DNA of 8,831 nucleotides from Palsa-504 sp003136255 (GCA_003136255.1 PLDT01000037.1:1-8831), one strand, 5' to 3'; shown: positions 1-6,005, counted from the stretch's first letter. The notes: generated from the letters alone by a model not told the origin. Made by a program: numbers and translations.

Positions 1-634
1 ACCGCCCACCGGCCTATCCCGGGACGTGATCCTGGTGCACGGCATCGAGCCGAACATGCGCTGGCGGGCGTTCAGCGAGGAACTCGTACACAGCCTGGAA
101 AGCCTGGGCGTCGAGCTGGTTATCCTGCTCGGCGCGCTGCTGGCCGACGCGCCGCATACCCGCCCGGTGCCGGTATCGGTCGGGTCCTCCAACGCGAACC
201 TGGCCAGCGAGGTCGCGGGCGGCGGGGTCAGCCGGGTGGACTACAAGGGCCCGACCGGGATCCTCGGGGTGCTCCAGCACACCTGCACCGGCGCCAGCTT
301 GCCCACGGTCTCGCTGTGGGCGCAGGTGCCGCACTACGTGGCGCAGCCTCCCAGCCCGAAGGCCACCCTCGCGCTGCTCCGCGGCGTGGAGGACATCCTG
401 GACGCGCCGCTGCCGCTGGCCGACCTGCCCGAGGAGGCCCGCGCCTGGGAGCGGGGCGTGGACGAGCTCGCCCAGCAGGACTCCGAGGTGGCCGACTACG
501 TCCGGACGCTCGAAGAGGCCAAGGACGCGATGGACCTGCCCGAGGCGAGCGGCGACGCCATCGCCCGCGAGTTCGAGCGCTACTTCAGGCGGCACGGCGG
601 CGCCGGAGAGTCAACGGGCCCGGGCGGTATCTGA
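1..634 (+). CDS. PAC2-family protein, 3' part (5' end outside window)
   Basis: The frame is open from base 2 to the TGA at 632-634, giving 210 visible residues. The gene starts left of the window, because the reading frame runs on upstream of the first possible start (GTG at 26) and the fold is already under way. The visible part has PAC2-like segments: a strand and glycine motif (ILVHGIEPNMRW), the G-P-T-G-I-L-G-V-L stretch near residue 90, and S-L-W-A-Q-V-P-H-Y-V followed by P-S-P-K-A-T-L. PAC2 (PF09754) proteins resemble proteasome-assembly chaperones, but their bacterial role is largely undefined. From memory and unchecked, Streptomyces ParJ (SCO1662), a ParA partner, is encoded at the equivalent locus. 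The C-terminus is acidic and helical (about residues 140-195), ending in a short Gly-rich tail. It converges on the SCO1664-family gene. Family call fairly sure; function unknown. Confidence 0.82.
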   Translation, partial: PPTGLSRDVILVHGIEPNMRWRAFSEELVHSLESLGVELVILLGALLADAPHTRPVPVSVGSSNANLASEVAGGGVSRVDYKGPTGILGVLQHTCTGASLPTVSLWAQVPHYVAQPPSPKATLALLRGVEDILDAPLPLADLPEEARAWERGVDELAQQDSEVADYVRTLEEAKDAMDLPEASGDAIAREFERYFRRHGGAGESTGPGGI

Positions 635-656
635 GCCGCCACCGCTCTGGGCGGCT
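634..656. terminator. Hairpin between convergent genes, possible bidirectional terminator
   Basis: AGCCGCC at 634-640 pairs perfectly with GGCGGCT at 650-656 across a 9-nt loop. It starts at the last base of the PAC2 stop codon and lies in the 35-bp gap before the stop of the opposing gene at 670. No T-tract follows on either strand, which is common in actinobacterial terminators. Position supports a terminator; the stem is only 7 bp, so this is tentative. Confidence 0.4.
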
Positions 657-669
657 GGATCCCGGGACC

Positions 670-1530
670 CTAGATCGGGGGCCAGGGGACAGCGGGCCAG
701 TCAGTCGGCGGATAGGGGTGGACCCGGTGCTTGAGCAGGGTCTCGACCCTGATCCTGGTGGCGTCGATCTCGCTCTCGGTCAGCAGTCCGGATAGCTCGG
801 CGGCCAGGGTGCCCGCGGTGAGTTCGGAGTTCAGGCGGCGCAGCGCCTCCACTGAGCGCCGGGGCAGGCTCTTGCCCCGCCACTGCCACAGGACGGTGCG
901 CAGCTTGTAGTCCTCAGCGAAGCAGACCCCGTGGTCACAGCCGAACAGGTGCCCGTCGACCACGGGCAGCAGGTGACCAATCTTGCGGTCGGCGTTGTTC
1001 ACTACCGCGTCGAATACGGCCATGTTGCGCAGGCCGGCATGATCGGTGCGGCGGGACAGGGAGATCAGGTCCACGCCGGTGTCGTGGTCGATCCACAGCT
1101 GGCACATGCCGGGCCCGAACGGCCCGTCTCGCATGACCGTCGGCGGGACCACATCCCAGCCGGCCGCGTGGGAGACGGCGTAGGCCGCCACCTCCCGGCC
1201 GGCCAGCGTGCCCGAGGGGAAGTCCCACAGCGGCCGCTCGCCCGCGATCGGCTTGTAGACGCAAGCGACGGTGGCCTGCGGGGTCCGGGCGTTCTTGGAA
1301 TTCCTGGCGTTCTTTGTGTCCTTGGCGTTCTTGGCGTTCTTGGCGCCCTTGGCCGGCCGAGGATCCGGCCTGCCGGTCTTGATCGTGCAGTACAGGGTGG
1401 CATTGGACGCGTCTACCAGCCGCCCCTGGACCTCCAGCGTGCCGCGGGTGAGCAGGTCAAGCGTGGCCTGCTCGGCGCCATCAGTTTCCGGGCCGTCGGT
1501 TGCCGGGCCGGCGCTGTTCGGGTCAAACAT
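670..1530 (-). CDS. SCO1664-family protein with PI3/PI4-kinase/HipA-like fold motifs
   Basis: This encodes 286 residues from the ATG at 1530-1528, which overlaps the DUF3090 stop by 8 nt and implies translational coupling. I see no good Shine-Dalgarno of its own. It matches the actinobacterial SCO1664 family (TIGR03843), whose function is unknown. Kinase-like landmarks are all present. V-Y-K-P (91-94) followed by G-E resembles the ATP-binding lysine segment of type II PI4-kinases. N-N-A-D-R-K-I-G-H-L-L (178-188) resembles the catalytic loop. C-D-H-G (198-201) resembles the metal-binding DxG motif. Between two beta-strand-like segments (44-51 and 86-93) lies an odd insert of seven tandem K-N-A-like triplets (61-81). 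It is the last gene of the phosphatase-DUF3090-SCO1664 cassette. The frame stays open upstream to 1926, but that part is only the antisense-frame shadow of DUF3090. A phosphotransferase role is inference; the substrate is unknown. Confidence 0.85.
   Translation of the reverse strand: MFDPNSAGPATDGPETDGAEQATLDLLTRGTLEVQGRLVDASNATLYCTIKTGRPDPRPAKGAKNAKNAKDTKNARNSKNARTPQATVACVYKPIAGERPLWDFPSGTLAGREVAAYAVSHAAGWDVVPPTVMRDGPFGPGMCQLWIDHDTGVDLISLSRRTDHAGLRNMAVFDAVVNNADRKIGHLLPVVDGHLFGCDHGVCFAEDYKLRTVLWQWRGKSLPRRSVEALRRLNSELTAGTLAAELSGLLTESEIDATRIRVETLLKHRVHPYPPTDWPAVPWPPI
1288..1350 (-). repeat. Seven 9-bp in-frame tandem repeats (K-N-A coding)
   Basis: On the + strand the unit is GGCGTTCTT. Four of the seven consecutive 9-bp units are exact copies (1288, 1306, 1324 and 1333). 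The other three, at 1297, 1315 and 1342, differ at several positions. On the coding strand the units read KGA, KNA, KNA, KDT, KNA, RNS, KNA, residues 61-81 of the SCO1664-family protein. The array is a whole number of codons, so copy-number change would preserve frame. Confidence 0.9.
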
Positions 1531-2083
1531 GGCTGACGCGGTGACCGTTCTGCCGCGGGCAGACATGCCCGTCGGTATCCAGCGGCAGGCCGCACAGCGG
1601 GCACGGCGGGCGGCCCGCGGCGACGATCTTAGCGGCGCGCTGGGCGAAGGCGCGCGCGGCCCGCGGCGTGATGCGCACTCGCAACACCCCCGGGCCATCG
1701 GCGGGGAGGTCGTCGGCCAGCGGCTCCACCGGCTCGTCCGATTCTTCCTGCGCCTCGATGACGACCATGCCACCGTCGCCGTCCCAGGCCAGGGCGATAG
1801 CGCCGACGCGGAAGTCCTCCAGCAGCGGCAGGTCGAGCGGCGCGTCATCCTCCAGCCCGGTGGGTGCGGCAGCCGGCACCTCGGGCGACCCGCTGGTACG
1901 CCTGAGCACTTCGTCCAAGAGCTCATCGATACGCTCGGCCAGCAGGCTGACCTGGAACTTCTCCAGGACCACGCTGGTCACCCGACCGCTCGCGGTCGCC
2001 TGCAGGTAGAAGATCCGTTCTCCAGGCTGCCCCACCGCGCCGGCCACGAACCTGTCCGGCGGGTCATAGAAATAGACCGGCAT
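1523..2083 (-). CDS. DUF3090 family protein with C-terminal Cys/His cluster
   Basis: This encodes 186 residues from the ATG at 2083-2081. A GAGGA-type Shine-Dalgarno lies about 9 nt upstream, inside the end of the phosphatase gene. It matches DUF3090 (TIGR03847), an actinobacterial family of unknown function. The N-terminal half is a predicted beta-rich domain (F-Y-L-Q-A, residues 25-29, then T-S-V-V-L-E-K), with a helix at about 45-62. An acidic, Pro-rich loop follows at 63-90. The C-terminal half ends in C-P-L-C-G (161-165) and G-H-V-C-P-R-x-N-G-H (172-181). C161, C164, C175 and H173 or H181 could form a small zinc site. It starts 5 nt after the phosphatase stop and overlaps the next gene by 8 nt, so the three genes are probably translated as one unit. 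Family call is firm; metal binding is inferred. Confidence 0.88.
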   Translation of the reverse strand: MPVYFYDPPDRFVAGAVGQPGERIFYLQATASGRVTSVVLEKFQVSLLAERIDELLDEVLRRTSGSPEVPAAAPTGLEDDAPLDLPLLEDFRVGAIALAWDGDGGMVVIEAQEESDEPVEPLADDLPADGPGVLRVRITPRAARAFAQRAAKIVAAGRPPCPLCGLPLDTDGHVCPRQNGHRVSHV

Positions 2084-2088
2084 AAGTT

Positions 2089-2886
2089 CTATCCTCGCGT
2101 GTCCGCCAACGGTTGACGACTATCGGGGTCTGAGAAAGTCGGGGCGGTCGAAGGTGCGGCGTTCGCCTGGCCGTTCATGTGGCCGGCTCCGCCGGAACCG
2201 CCCCCGACCGCCGCGTCACTGGCCGCGGCGCCGTCCGTCCCGGGACCGTGGCCCCGGACGTGTGGCATGAGGTCATCGACTCCACCCCCTCTGTCGTTCA
2301 TCCGGACCAGGAACGGCCGCAGCGGCGTATACCTGATCACGGTCAGTGAGCACGGATCGGCCTGAATCCGCTGGCACTGATCGAGGTGCAGTCCCAGGCT
2401 ATCGGCCACGATGGCCTTGATGACATCGCCGTGGGAGCAAATCAGGTAGGTGGCGTCCGGGCCGAGCTTGGCGTTCCAGTCCCGGACCGCGGCCACGGCC
2501 CGGTGCTGCATGTCCGGCATGGATTCCCCGTCGGGACCGGGGAACGTCACCGCGCTGGGGTGCGCCTGCACCACGCGCCAGAGCTTTTCGGTCGCCAGCT
2601 TCTTCAGCGGCTGGCCGGTCCAGTCCCCGTAGCGGCACTCCCCCACCCGGTCATCGGTGAGCACCTGCTGACCGTCCCGGCCCGCGGCGATCGCCCCCGC
2701 GGTCTGCGCACAGCGTTCCAGCGGGCTGCTGATGATGGCGTCCAGGCGGAGCGGGGCGAGCCGGGCCGCCAGCGCGTCCGCCTGAGCCCGCCCGCGATCA
2801 TCGAGCGGGATGCCGGGCGTCCAGCCGGTCAGCACATGACCGGTCGTCGCGGTGAGCCCATGTCGCACCAGCAGAACCGTCGTCAC
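2089..2886 (-). CDS. Histidine phosphatase superfamily protein (MSMEG_4193-like putative phosphomutase)
   Basis: The start is taken as the GTG at 2886-2884, giving 265 residues that begin V-T-T-V-L-L-V-R-H-G as in relatives. The frame stays open to 2979, but that extension is a Gly/Pro/Arg-rich translation of the G/C-run leader and is rejected. Catalytic landmarks of the family are complete: R8-H9-G10 with nucleophile H9, R58 in S-S-P-L-E-R, the acid E83 in E-C-R-Y-G-D-W, and H152 in S-H-G-D. The family (TIGR03848) is called phosphomutase or phosphatase; the natural substrate is not established. I recall Rv2135c as the M. tuberculosis counterpart. The catalytic domain ends near residue 197. 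The remaining roughly 65 residues form a disordered-looking Gly/Ala tail including A-V-G-G-G-S-G-G-A-G. It is first gene of the tight cassette. Its Shine-Dalgarno is weak (GGTAGAG, 8 nt before GTG), and G/C hairpins lie just upstream. Confidence 0.87.
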   Translation of the reverse strand: MTTVLLVRHGLTATTGHVLTGWTPGIPLDDRGRAQADALAARLAPLRLDAIISSPLERCAQTAGAIAAGRDGQQVLTDDRVGECRYGDWTGQPLKKLATEKLWRVVQAHPSAVTFPGPDGESMPDMQHRAVAAVRDWNAKLGPDATYLICSHGDVIKAIVADSLGLHLDQCQRIQADPCSLTVIRYTPLRPFLVRMNDRGGGVDDLMPHVRGHGPGTDGAAASDAAVGGGSGGAGHMNGQANAAPSTAPTFSDPDSRQPLADTRG

Positions 2887-2901
2887 GGTGTTGACTCTAC
2901 C

Positions 2902-2985
2902 GGGGGGACACCCCCCGGACTCCCCGCCACGGGGGGCTACCCGCCCCCCGTACCCCCCGGCCCCCCTGGGCCCCCTCAAGGGGGG
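2902..2985 (-). promoter_or_regulatory. G/C-run leader: three tandem hairpins and a G-quadruplex motif
   Basis: This lies in the 126-bp space between the FHA gene and the phosphatase. Perfect inverted repeats of G and C runs occur at 2902-2907/2911-2916 (3-nt loop), 2931-2936/2944-2949 (7-nt loop) and 2971-2975/2981-2985 (5-nt loop, or 4 nt if shifted by one G). On the coding (-) strand, G-runs at 2975-2971, 2966-2961, 2958-2953 and 2949-2944 are separated by 4, 2 and 3 nt. That is a canonical four-tract quadruplex pattern with runs of 5-6. The start-proximal hairpin ends 15 nt before the GTG, so it could limit ribosome access. It could instead end FHA transcription, though no T-tract follows. 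The structure potential is seen directly; a regulatory role is inference. Confidence 0.5.
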
Positions 2986-3012
2986 AAGCCTGTTCCTGCT
3001 GGGGTCCTGCGC

Positions 3013-3723
3013 TTACTTGGGATCTGCAGGGTTCTCCGGGCCCTGGGGACCCTGGATGACGAACATCGCGGACCCGAACTGTAGGACGTCGCCGGGGCGG
3101 ACCGGGACTGGCTCGCGGACTAGCCAGCCGTTCACCCTGGTGCCGTTGTGGGAGCCCAGGTCGCTGAGCAGCCAGCCGTCGTCGCCGCGGTCCAGCTGAG
3201 CATGACATCGCGATACCGACAGGTCCGCGATGCGCAGATCACAGTCCTGGGTCCGTCCGATGGTGAAGCTCGTCCCGCTGCCCGGCGGGAAGACCATCGG
3301 CGCTGGCCGGCCACCCTCACCCGGTCCGCCGGGCTCGCCGTGAACGCCCGTCCAGCGGGCGGGCGGCGGGGGCCATCCCGCGGCATCCGCCGGGCCGGGT
3401 ACCGCCCACATGCCCGGCGGGGCTTGCGATGCCGGGCGCCAGTCCGCGCCCGCGCTGTCCGGGTTCGGGTCCCGGCGGCGGAAGGCGGCCCGGACCCGGT
3501 CCAGCAGCTTGGGCCGCCGGGGCGGCAGGTCGGTGAACAGCCCGACCAGCTGACCGCGGTGCCGCGCGCCAAGCGCGCTGTGCATGCGGAACATGAACGT
3601 CTCGTGGGACAGCCGACCCTCGACGAACTCCTGGCGGAGCGCGCTGATGGCGAGATCACGCTCCGCGTCGGAGGCGCGCAGATATCCGGGCGTTGCGGGC
3701 GTGTCCGCGGCCGACCCTCCCAT
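3013..3723 (-). CDS. DUF1707 and FHA domain protein
   Basis: This encodes 236 residues from the ATG at 3723-3721. Residues 15-68 are a DUF1707 domain (L-R-A-S-D-A-E-R-D, then the R-L-S-H-E-T-F motif), often found at the N-terminus of actinobacterial membrane or signalling proteins. Residues 69-150 are a basic then Pro/Gly-rich, probably unstructured linker. Residues 153-225 are an FHA domain with its phosphothreonine-binding landmarks: G156-R157, S171-R172 and H174, N193-G194-T195, and N198-G199. No membrane segment is visible, so it is probably cytosolic and reads a Thr-phosphorylated partner, perhaps its own linker or another protein. No Shine-Dalgarno precedes the ATG, but a promoter-like pair ends 6 nt before it, so the mRNA may be leaderless. 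It shares strand with the phosphatase cassette 126 bp downstream. The domain calls are firm; partner and pathway are unknown. Confidence 0.9.
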   Translation of the reverse strand: MGGSAADTPATPGYLRASDAERDLAISALRQEFVEGRLSHETFMFRMHSALGARHRGQLVGLFTDLPPRRPKLLDRVRAAFRRRDPNPDSAGADWRPASQAPPGMWAVPGPADAAGWPPPPARWTGVHGEPGGPGEGGRPAPMVFPPGSGTSFTIGRTQDCDLRIADLSVSRCHAQLDRGDDGWLLSDLGSHNGTRVNGWLVREPVPVRPGDVLQFGSAMFVIQGPQGPENPADPK

Positions 3724-3729
3724 GAATGG

Positions 3730-3758
3730 AGTATCGACATCATCCGCGCCCGGGGCAA
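3730..3758 (-). promoter_or_regulatory. Candidate promoter of the FHA gene, leaderless geometry
   Basis: On the - strand, TTGCCC (3758-3753) and GATACT (3735-3730) are separated by exactly 17 nt. Each matches four of six consensus positions of a housekeeping sigma promoter. The -10 element ends 6 nt before the ATG, so transcription would begin at or next to the start codon. That fits the missing Shine-Dalgarno. Imperfect boxes in GC-rich DNA occur by chance, so this is a candidate only. The remaining gap (3759-3826) holds only a weak 5-bp stem (3802-3806/3814-3818) after the importer stop. Confidence 0.4.
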
Positions 3759-3826
3759 GGGAAAGCCGCGGATATGTGCGCCGTGGCCCGAGGTTTACGG
3801 GGCCGGAACCCGCCCGGCGCCGAGCC

Positions 3827-4459
3827 TCAGGCCGTGGTCATGGCGGGCGTGCTCACGTCCGAACCATCCGGGGTCTGCAGCGGGAAGTGGCAGGCGGCCA
3901 CGTGCCCCGGGCCGAACGAGCGAAGCTGGGGCTCCTCAGCGGCACAGATCTCCTGCGCGTACGGGCACCTGGTGCGGAACCTGCACCCCGACGGCGGGTT
4001 CACCGGGCTGGGCAGCTCGCCGCGGATGGCCACGTCCTTCTTGGCCCGCTCCAGCGCCGGCTTGGGCACCGGGATGGTGGCGATCAGGCCGGCCGTGTAC
4101 GGATGCGCGGCCCGCTCGTAGATATCCTGCGCGGAGCCGAGCTCGACCAGCTTGCCCAGGTACATGACGCCGATCCGCTCGGCCATGTACTTGACCACCG
4201 CCAGGTCGTGCGAGATCACCACGTAGGTCAGTCCGTGCGAGGCCTGCAGCCGCTTCATCAGGTTCAGCACCTGCGCCCGGATCGACACGTCGAGCGCGCT
4301 CACCGGCTCGTCGGCCACGATCAGCCTGGGGTTCAGGGTCAGCGCCCGGGCCAGCCCGATGCGCTGCCGCTGGCCGCCGGAAAACTCGTGCGGGTAGCGC
4401 TCCACCGCGTTCCGCGGCAGCCCGACCTCGCCGAGCAGCTCGAAGACCCGGTCCTGCTG
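3827..4459 (-). CDS. DppF-like second ATPase domain of the ABC importer, C-terminal part after assembly gap
   Basis: This is 210 residues running from the N gap to the TGA at 3829-3827. It opens with D-R-V-F-E-L-L-G-E-V-G-L-P, the helix that precedes the ABC signature in DppF/OppF proteins. It contains the signature F-S-G-G-Q-R-Q (fragment 26-32), Walker B L-I-V-A-D-E with the D-loop S-A-L-D (54-57), and the switch histidine in I-S-H-D. An oligo_HPY C-terminal domain follows (H-P-Y-T-A-G-L). Four cysteines (159, 165, 172, 190) match the cluster-binding pattern also seen in the first domain. A GTG at 4405 could be mistaken for a start, but it lies mid-domain with homologous sequence before it. 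The true gene is continuous with the segment at 4462-6005; the apparent frame change comes from the gap. It energises uptake in the cytoplasm. Confidence 0.88.
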   Translation of the reverse strand, partial: QQDRVFELLGEVGLPRNAVERYPHEFSGGQRQRIGLARALTLNPRLIVADEPVSALDVSIRAQVLNLMKRLQASHGLTYVVISHDLAVVKYMAERIGVMYLGKLVELGSAQDIYERAAHPYTAGLIATIPVPKPALERAKKDVAIRGELPSPVNPPSGCRFRTRCPYAQEICAAEEPQLRSFGPGHVAACHFPLQTPDGSDVSTPAMTTA

Positions 4460-4461
4460 NN
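4460..4461. other. Assembly gap (two N) inside the second ATPase domain
   Basis: The bases are N. Protein on either side belongs to the same ABC domain but in different frames. Aligning domain 2 to domain 1 of the same protein, residues equivalent to about 82-127 of domain 1 are absent. That is roughly 46 residues or about 140 bases, including the Q-loop (F-Q-D-P). The two N are therefore a placeholder, not the real gap length. Confidence 0.93.
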
Positions 4462-6005
4462 CCGTGCAGGCTGGACACGTCCATGTCGCCCAGGGTTATC
4501 GTGCCGGAATTGGGCTTCTCCAGCGCCACGATCAGCTTGCCGATCGTGGTCTTACCGCAGCCGGACTCCCCGACCAGCCCGAAGGTGGTCCCGGCCGGCA
4601 CCGAGAAGGTCACGTCGGACACGGCGTGGACGCTGCCCACCTTGCGCTGCATCACGCCCGAGGTGATGGGGAATTCCTTCACCAAGTTGGTGATCTGGAG
4701 CAGCGGAGCGACACCGTCCGCGGTCTCCACGGCCACCTCGACCGTGCGCGCACTCACCTGGAGGCGGCCATCGGCCGTCACCTCGAGCCCGGCCGCCACC
4801 ACGATGGCCCGGGCTTCCCGGGCTTCCCGGGCTTCCTGAGCCGCCGCGGCCGCCGGGGCGGCGTCCCCGTCGGCCGTCGCAGCGTCCGGCAGCGGGGCGT
4901 CGGCAACCAGCTCGGGCGTGTACCCAGCCTTGTCGGGGCGCAGAGAAGCCTCGGCCACGCTCTGGGCGTCCGATGAAACCAAGCCCGTGCTCACGACGTC
5001 CGGCCCGTCCTCGCCGATTACCGCCAGGGCCAGCGGACCGTCGACCGGGTGCCAGCAGGAGTACCGGTGCTCGTACGTCTTACCGGACAGGGACGGTTCC
5101 TCGGCCCGGCACTTGTCCGTGGCCCGGCTGCACCTGGCCGCGAACCGGCAGCCCGCCGGCGGGTGCGCCAGGTCCGGCGGCAGGCCGGGGATGGCGTGCA
5201 GCGCCTTGTTGGCGTCCTGGTCGAGCTGCGGGATGGAGGCGAGCAGGGCCTGGGTGTAGGGGTGGTGCATCTCGAGGAAGAGCGGGCGCACCTCGGCGGT
5301 TTCCACCACTCGCCCCGCGTACATGACGTTAACCCGGTCGGCGTGCCCCGCGATCACGCCCATGTCGTGCGTGATCAGCAGCATCGCCATGCCCAGCCGC
5401 TCCTTCAGGTCCCTGAGCAGGGCGAGGATCTGCGCCTGAATGGTGACGTCGAGCGCGGTGGTCGGCTCGTCAGCGATGAGCAGTTTGGGCTCGTTGGCCA
5501 GCGCCATGGCGATCATCACGCGCTGCCGCAGGCCACCGGACAGCTGGTGCGGGTAGTCGCTGAGCCGCTCCTTCGGCCGGGGCAGCCCGACCAGGTTCAG
5601 CACCTCGACGGCCCGCTCGAGCGCCTCGGCCTTGCTCGCGCCGCGGTGCAGCCGGACCGGCTCGGCCACCTGATAGCCGATGGTCTTGGTCGGGTCGAGC
5701 GAGCTGAGCGGATCCTGGAAGATCATCGCGATCTCGTTGCCCCGGACCTGCCGTAGCTGTTCCTGCTTCAGGCCGACGAGTTCACGGCCTTCGAGCTTGA
5801 TCGAGCCACCGACGATCGACCCGCCAGGCGGCAGCAGCCCCATGATGGACAGTCCGGTCATGGACTTGCCGCAGCCGGATTCGCCGACAACGCCGAGCGT
5901 CTCTCCGGCGTCGATCCTCATGTCGATGTTGCCGACCGCTTGGACCACCGAACTGGTCAGCTTGATGTGCGTCGACAGGTTCTCGATTTCAAGAACGGGG
6001 GCCAT
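4462..6005 (-). CDS. Fused DppD-DppF-type ABC importer ATPase, N-terminal part up to assembly gap
   Basis: This is 514 residues from the ATG at 6005-6003, preceded by a weak AGAGG Shine-Dalgarno, and truncated by the N gap. Domain 1 (1-320) is a complete DppD/OppD-type ATPase. It has Walker A G-E-S-G-C-G-K-S (41-48), Q-loop Q97, signature L-S-G-G-L-R-Q (155-161), Walker B L-L-I-A-D-E (175-180), D-loop A-L-D (184-186) and H213. Its oligo_HPY extension has H-P-Y-T-Q-A-L (248-254) and cysteines 286, 292, 299 and 317. An Ala-rich, acidic linker (about 321-432) includes three E-A-R repeats. Domain 2 then begins (P-L-L-Q-I-T-N, 434-440) with Walker A G-E-S-G-C-G-K-T (479-486). No stop separates the domains, so both ATPases sit on one chain, as in GsiA-like proteins. 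It lies 60 nt after the DppC-like gene. The transported ligand is not deducible. Confidence 0.9.
4809..4835 (-). repeat. Three exact 9-bp repeats coding E-A-R in the ATPase linker
   Basis: CCGGGCTTC on the + strand occurs three times head to tail and encodes E-A-R x3 (residues 391-399). It lies in the inter-domain linker after an Ala run (383-389), so length change there should be tolerated. Confidence 0.9.

Noticed and set aside
14..595. - strand open frame opposite the PAC2 gene
   Set aside because: High-GC antisense shadow. The + strand frame carries recognisable PAC2 segments.
1288..1350. CRISPR-like or regulatory direct repeats
   Set aside because: Units are 9 bp with no spacers and are in frame within a gene, so they are coding tandem repeats.
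1531..1926. N-terminal extension of the SCO1664-family gene up to 1926
   Set aside because: It would overlap most of DUF3090 in another frame and is Arg/Pro/Ser-rich. The ATG at 1530 fits the family's N-terminus and gives a coupled 8-nt overlap.
931..2116. + strand open frames (931-1536, 1271-2116) opposite the SCO1664-family and DUF3090 genes
   Set aside because: Both genes on the - strand are recognised families with correct spacing. The + strand products are shadow-like.
2887..2979. N-terminal extension of the phosphatase to 2979
   Set aside because: It translates the G/C-run leader into Gly/Pro/Arg-rich sequence. The family begins a few residues before R-H-G, at the GTG 2886.
3802..3818. 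Terminator hairpin after the importer operon
   Set aside because: Only a 5-bp stem with a 7-nt loop and no T-tract, which is not distinguishable from chance in this GC-rich sequence.
3827..4405. Independent short ATPase gene starting at GTG 4405
   Set aside because: Homologous sequence continues in the same frame up to the N gap, and 4405 falls inside the ABC domain just before the signature motif.
3827..6005. True frameshift or pseudogene in the importer ATPase
   Set aside because: The frame change coincides exactly with N bases. All motifs on both sides are intact, so an assembly gap explains it.
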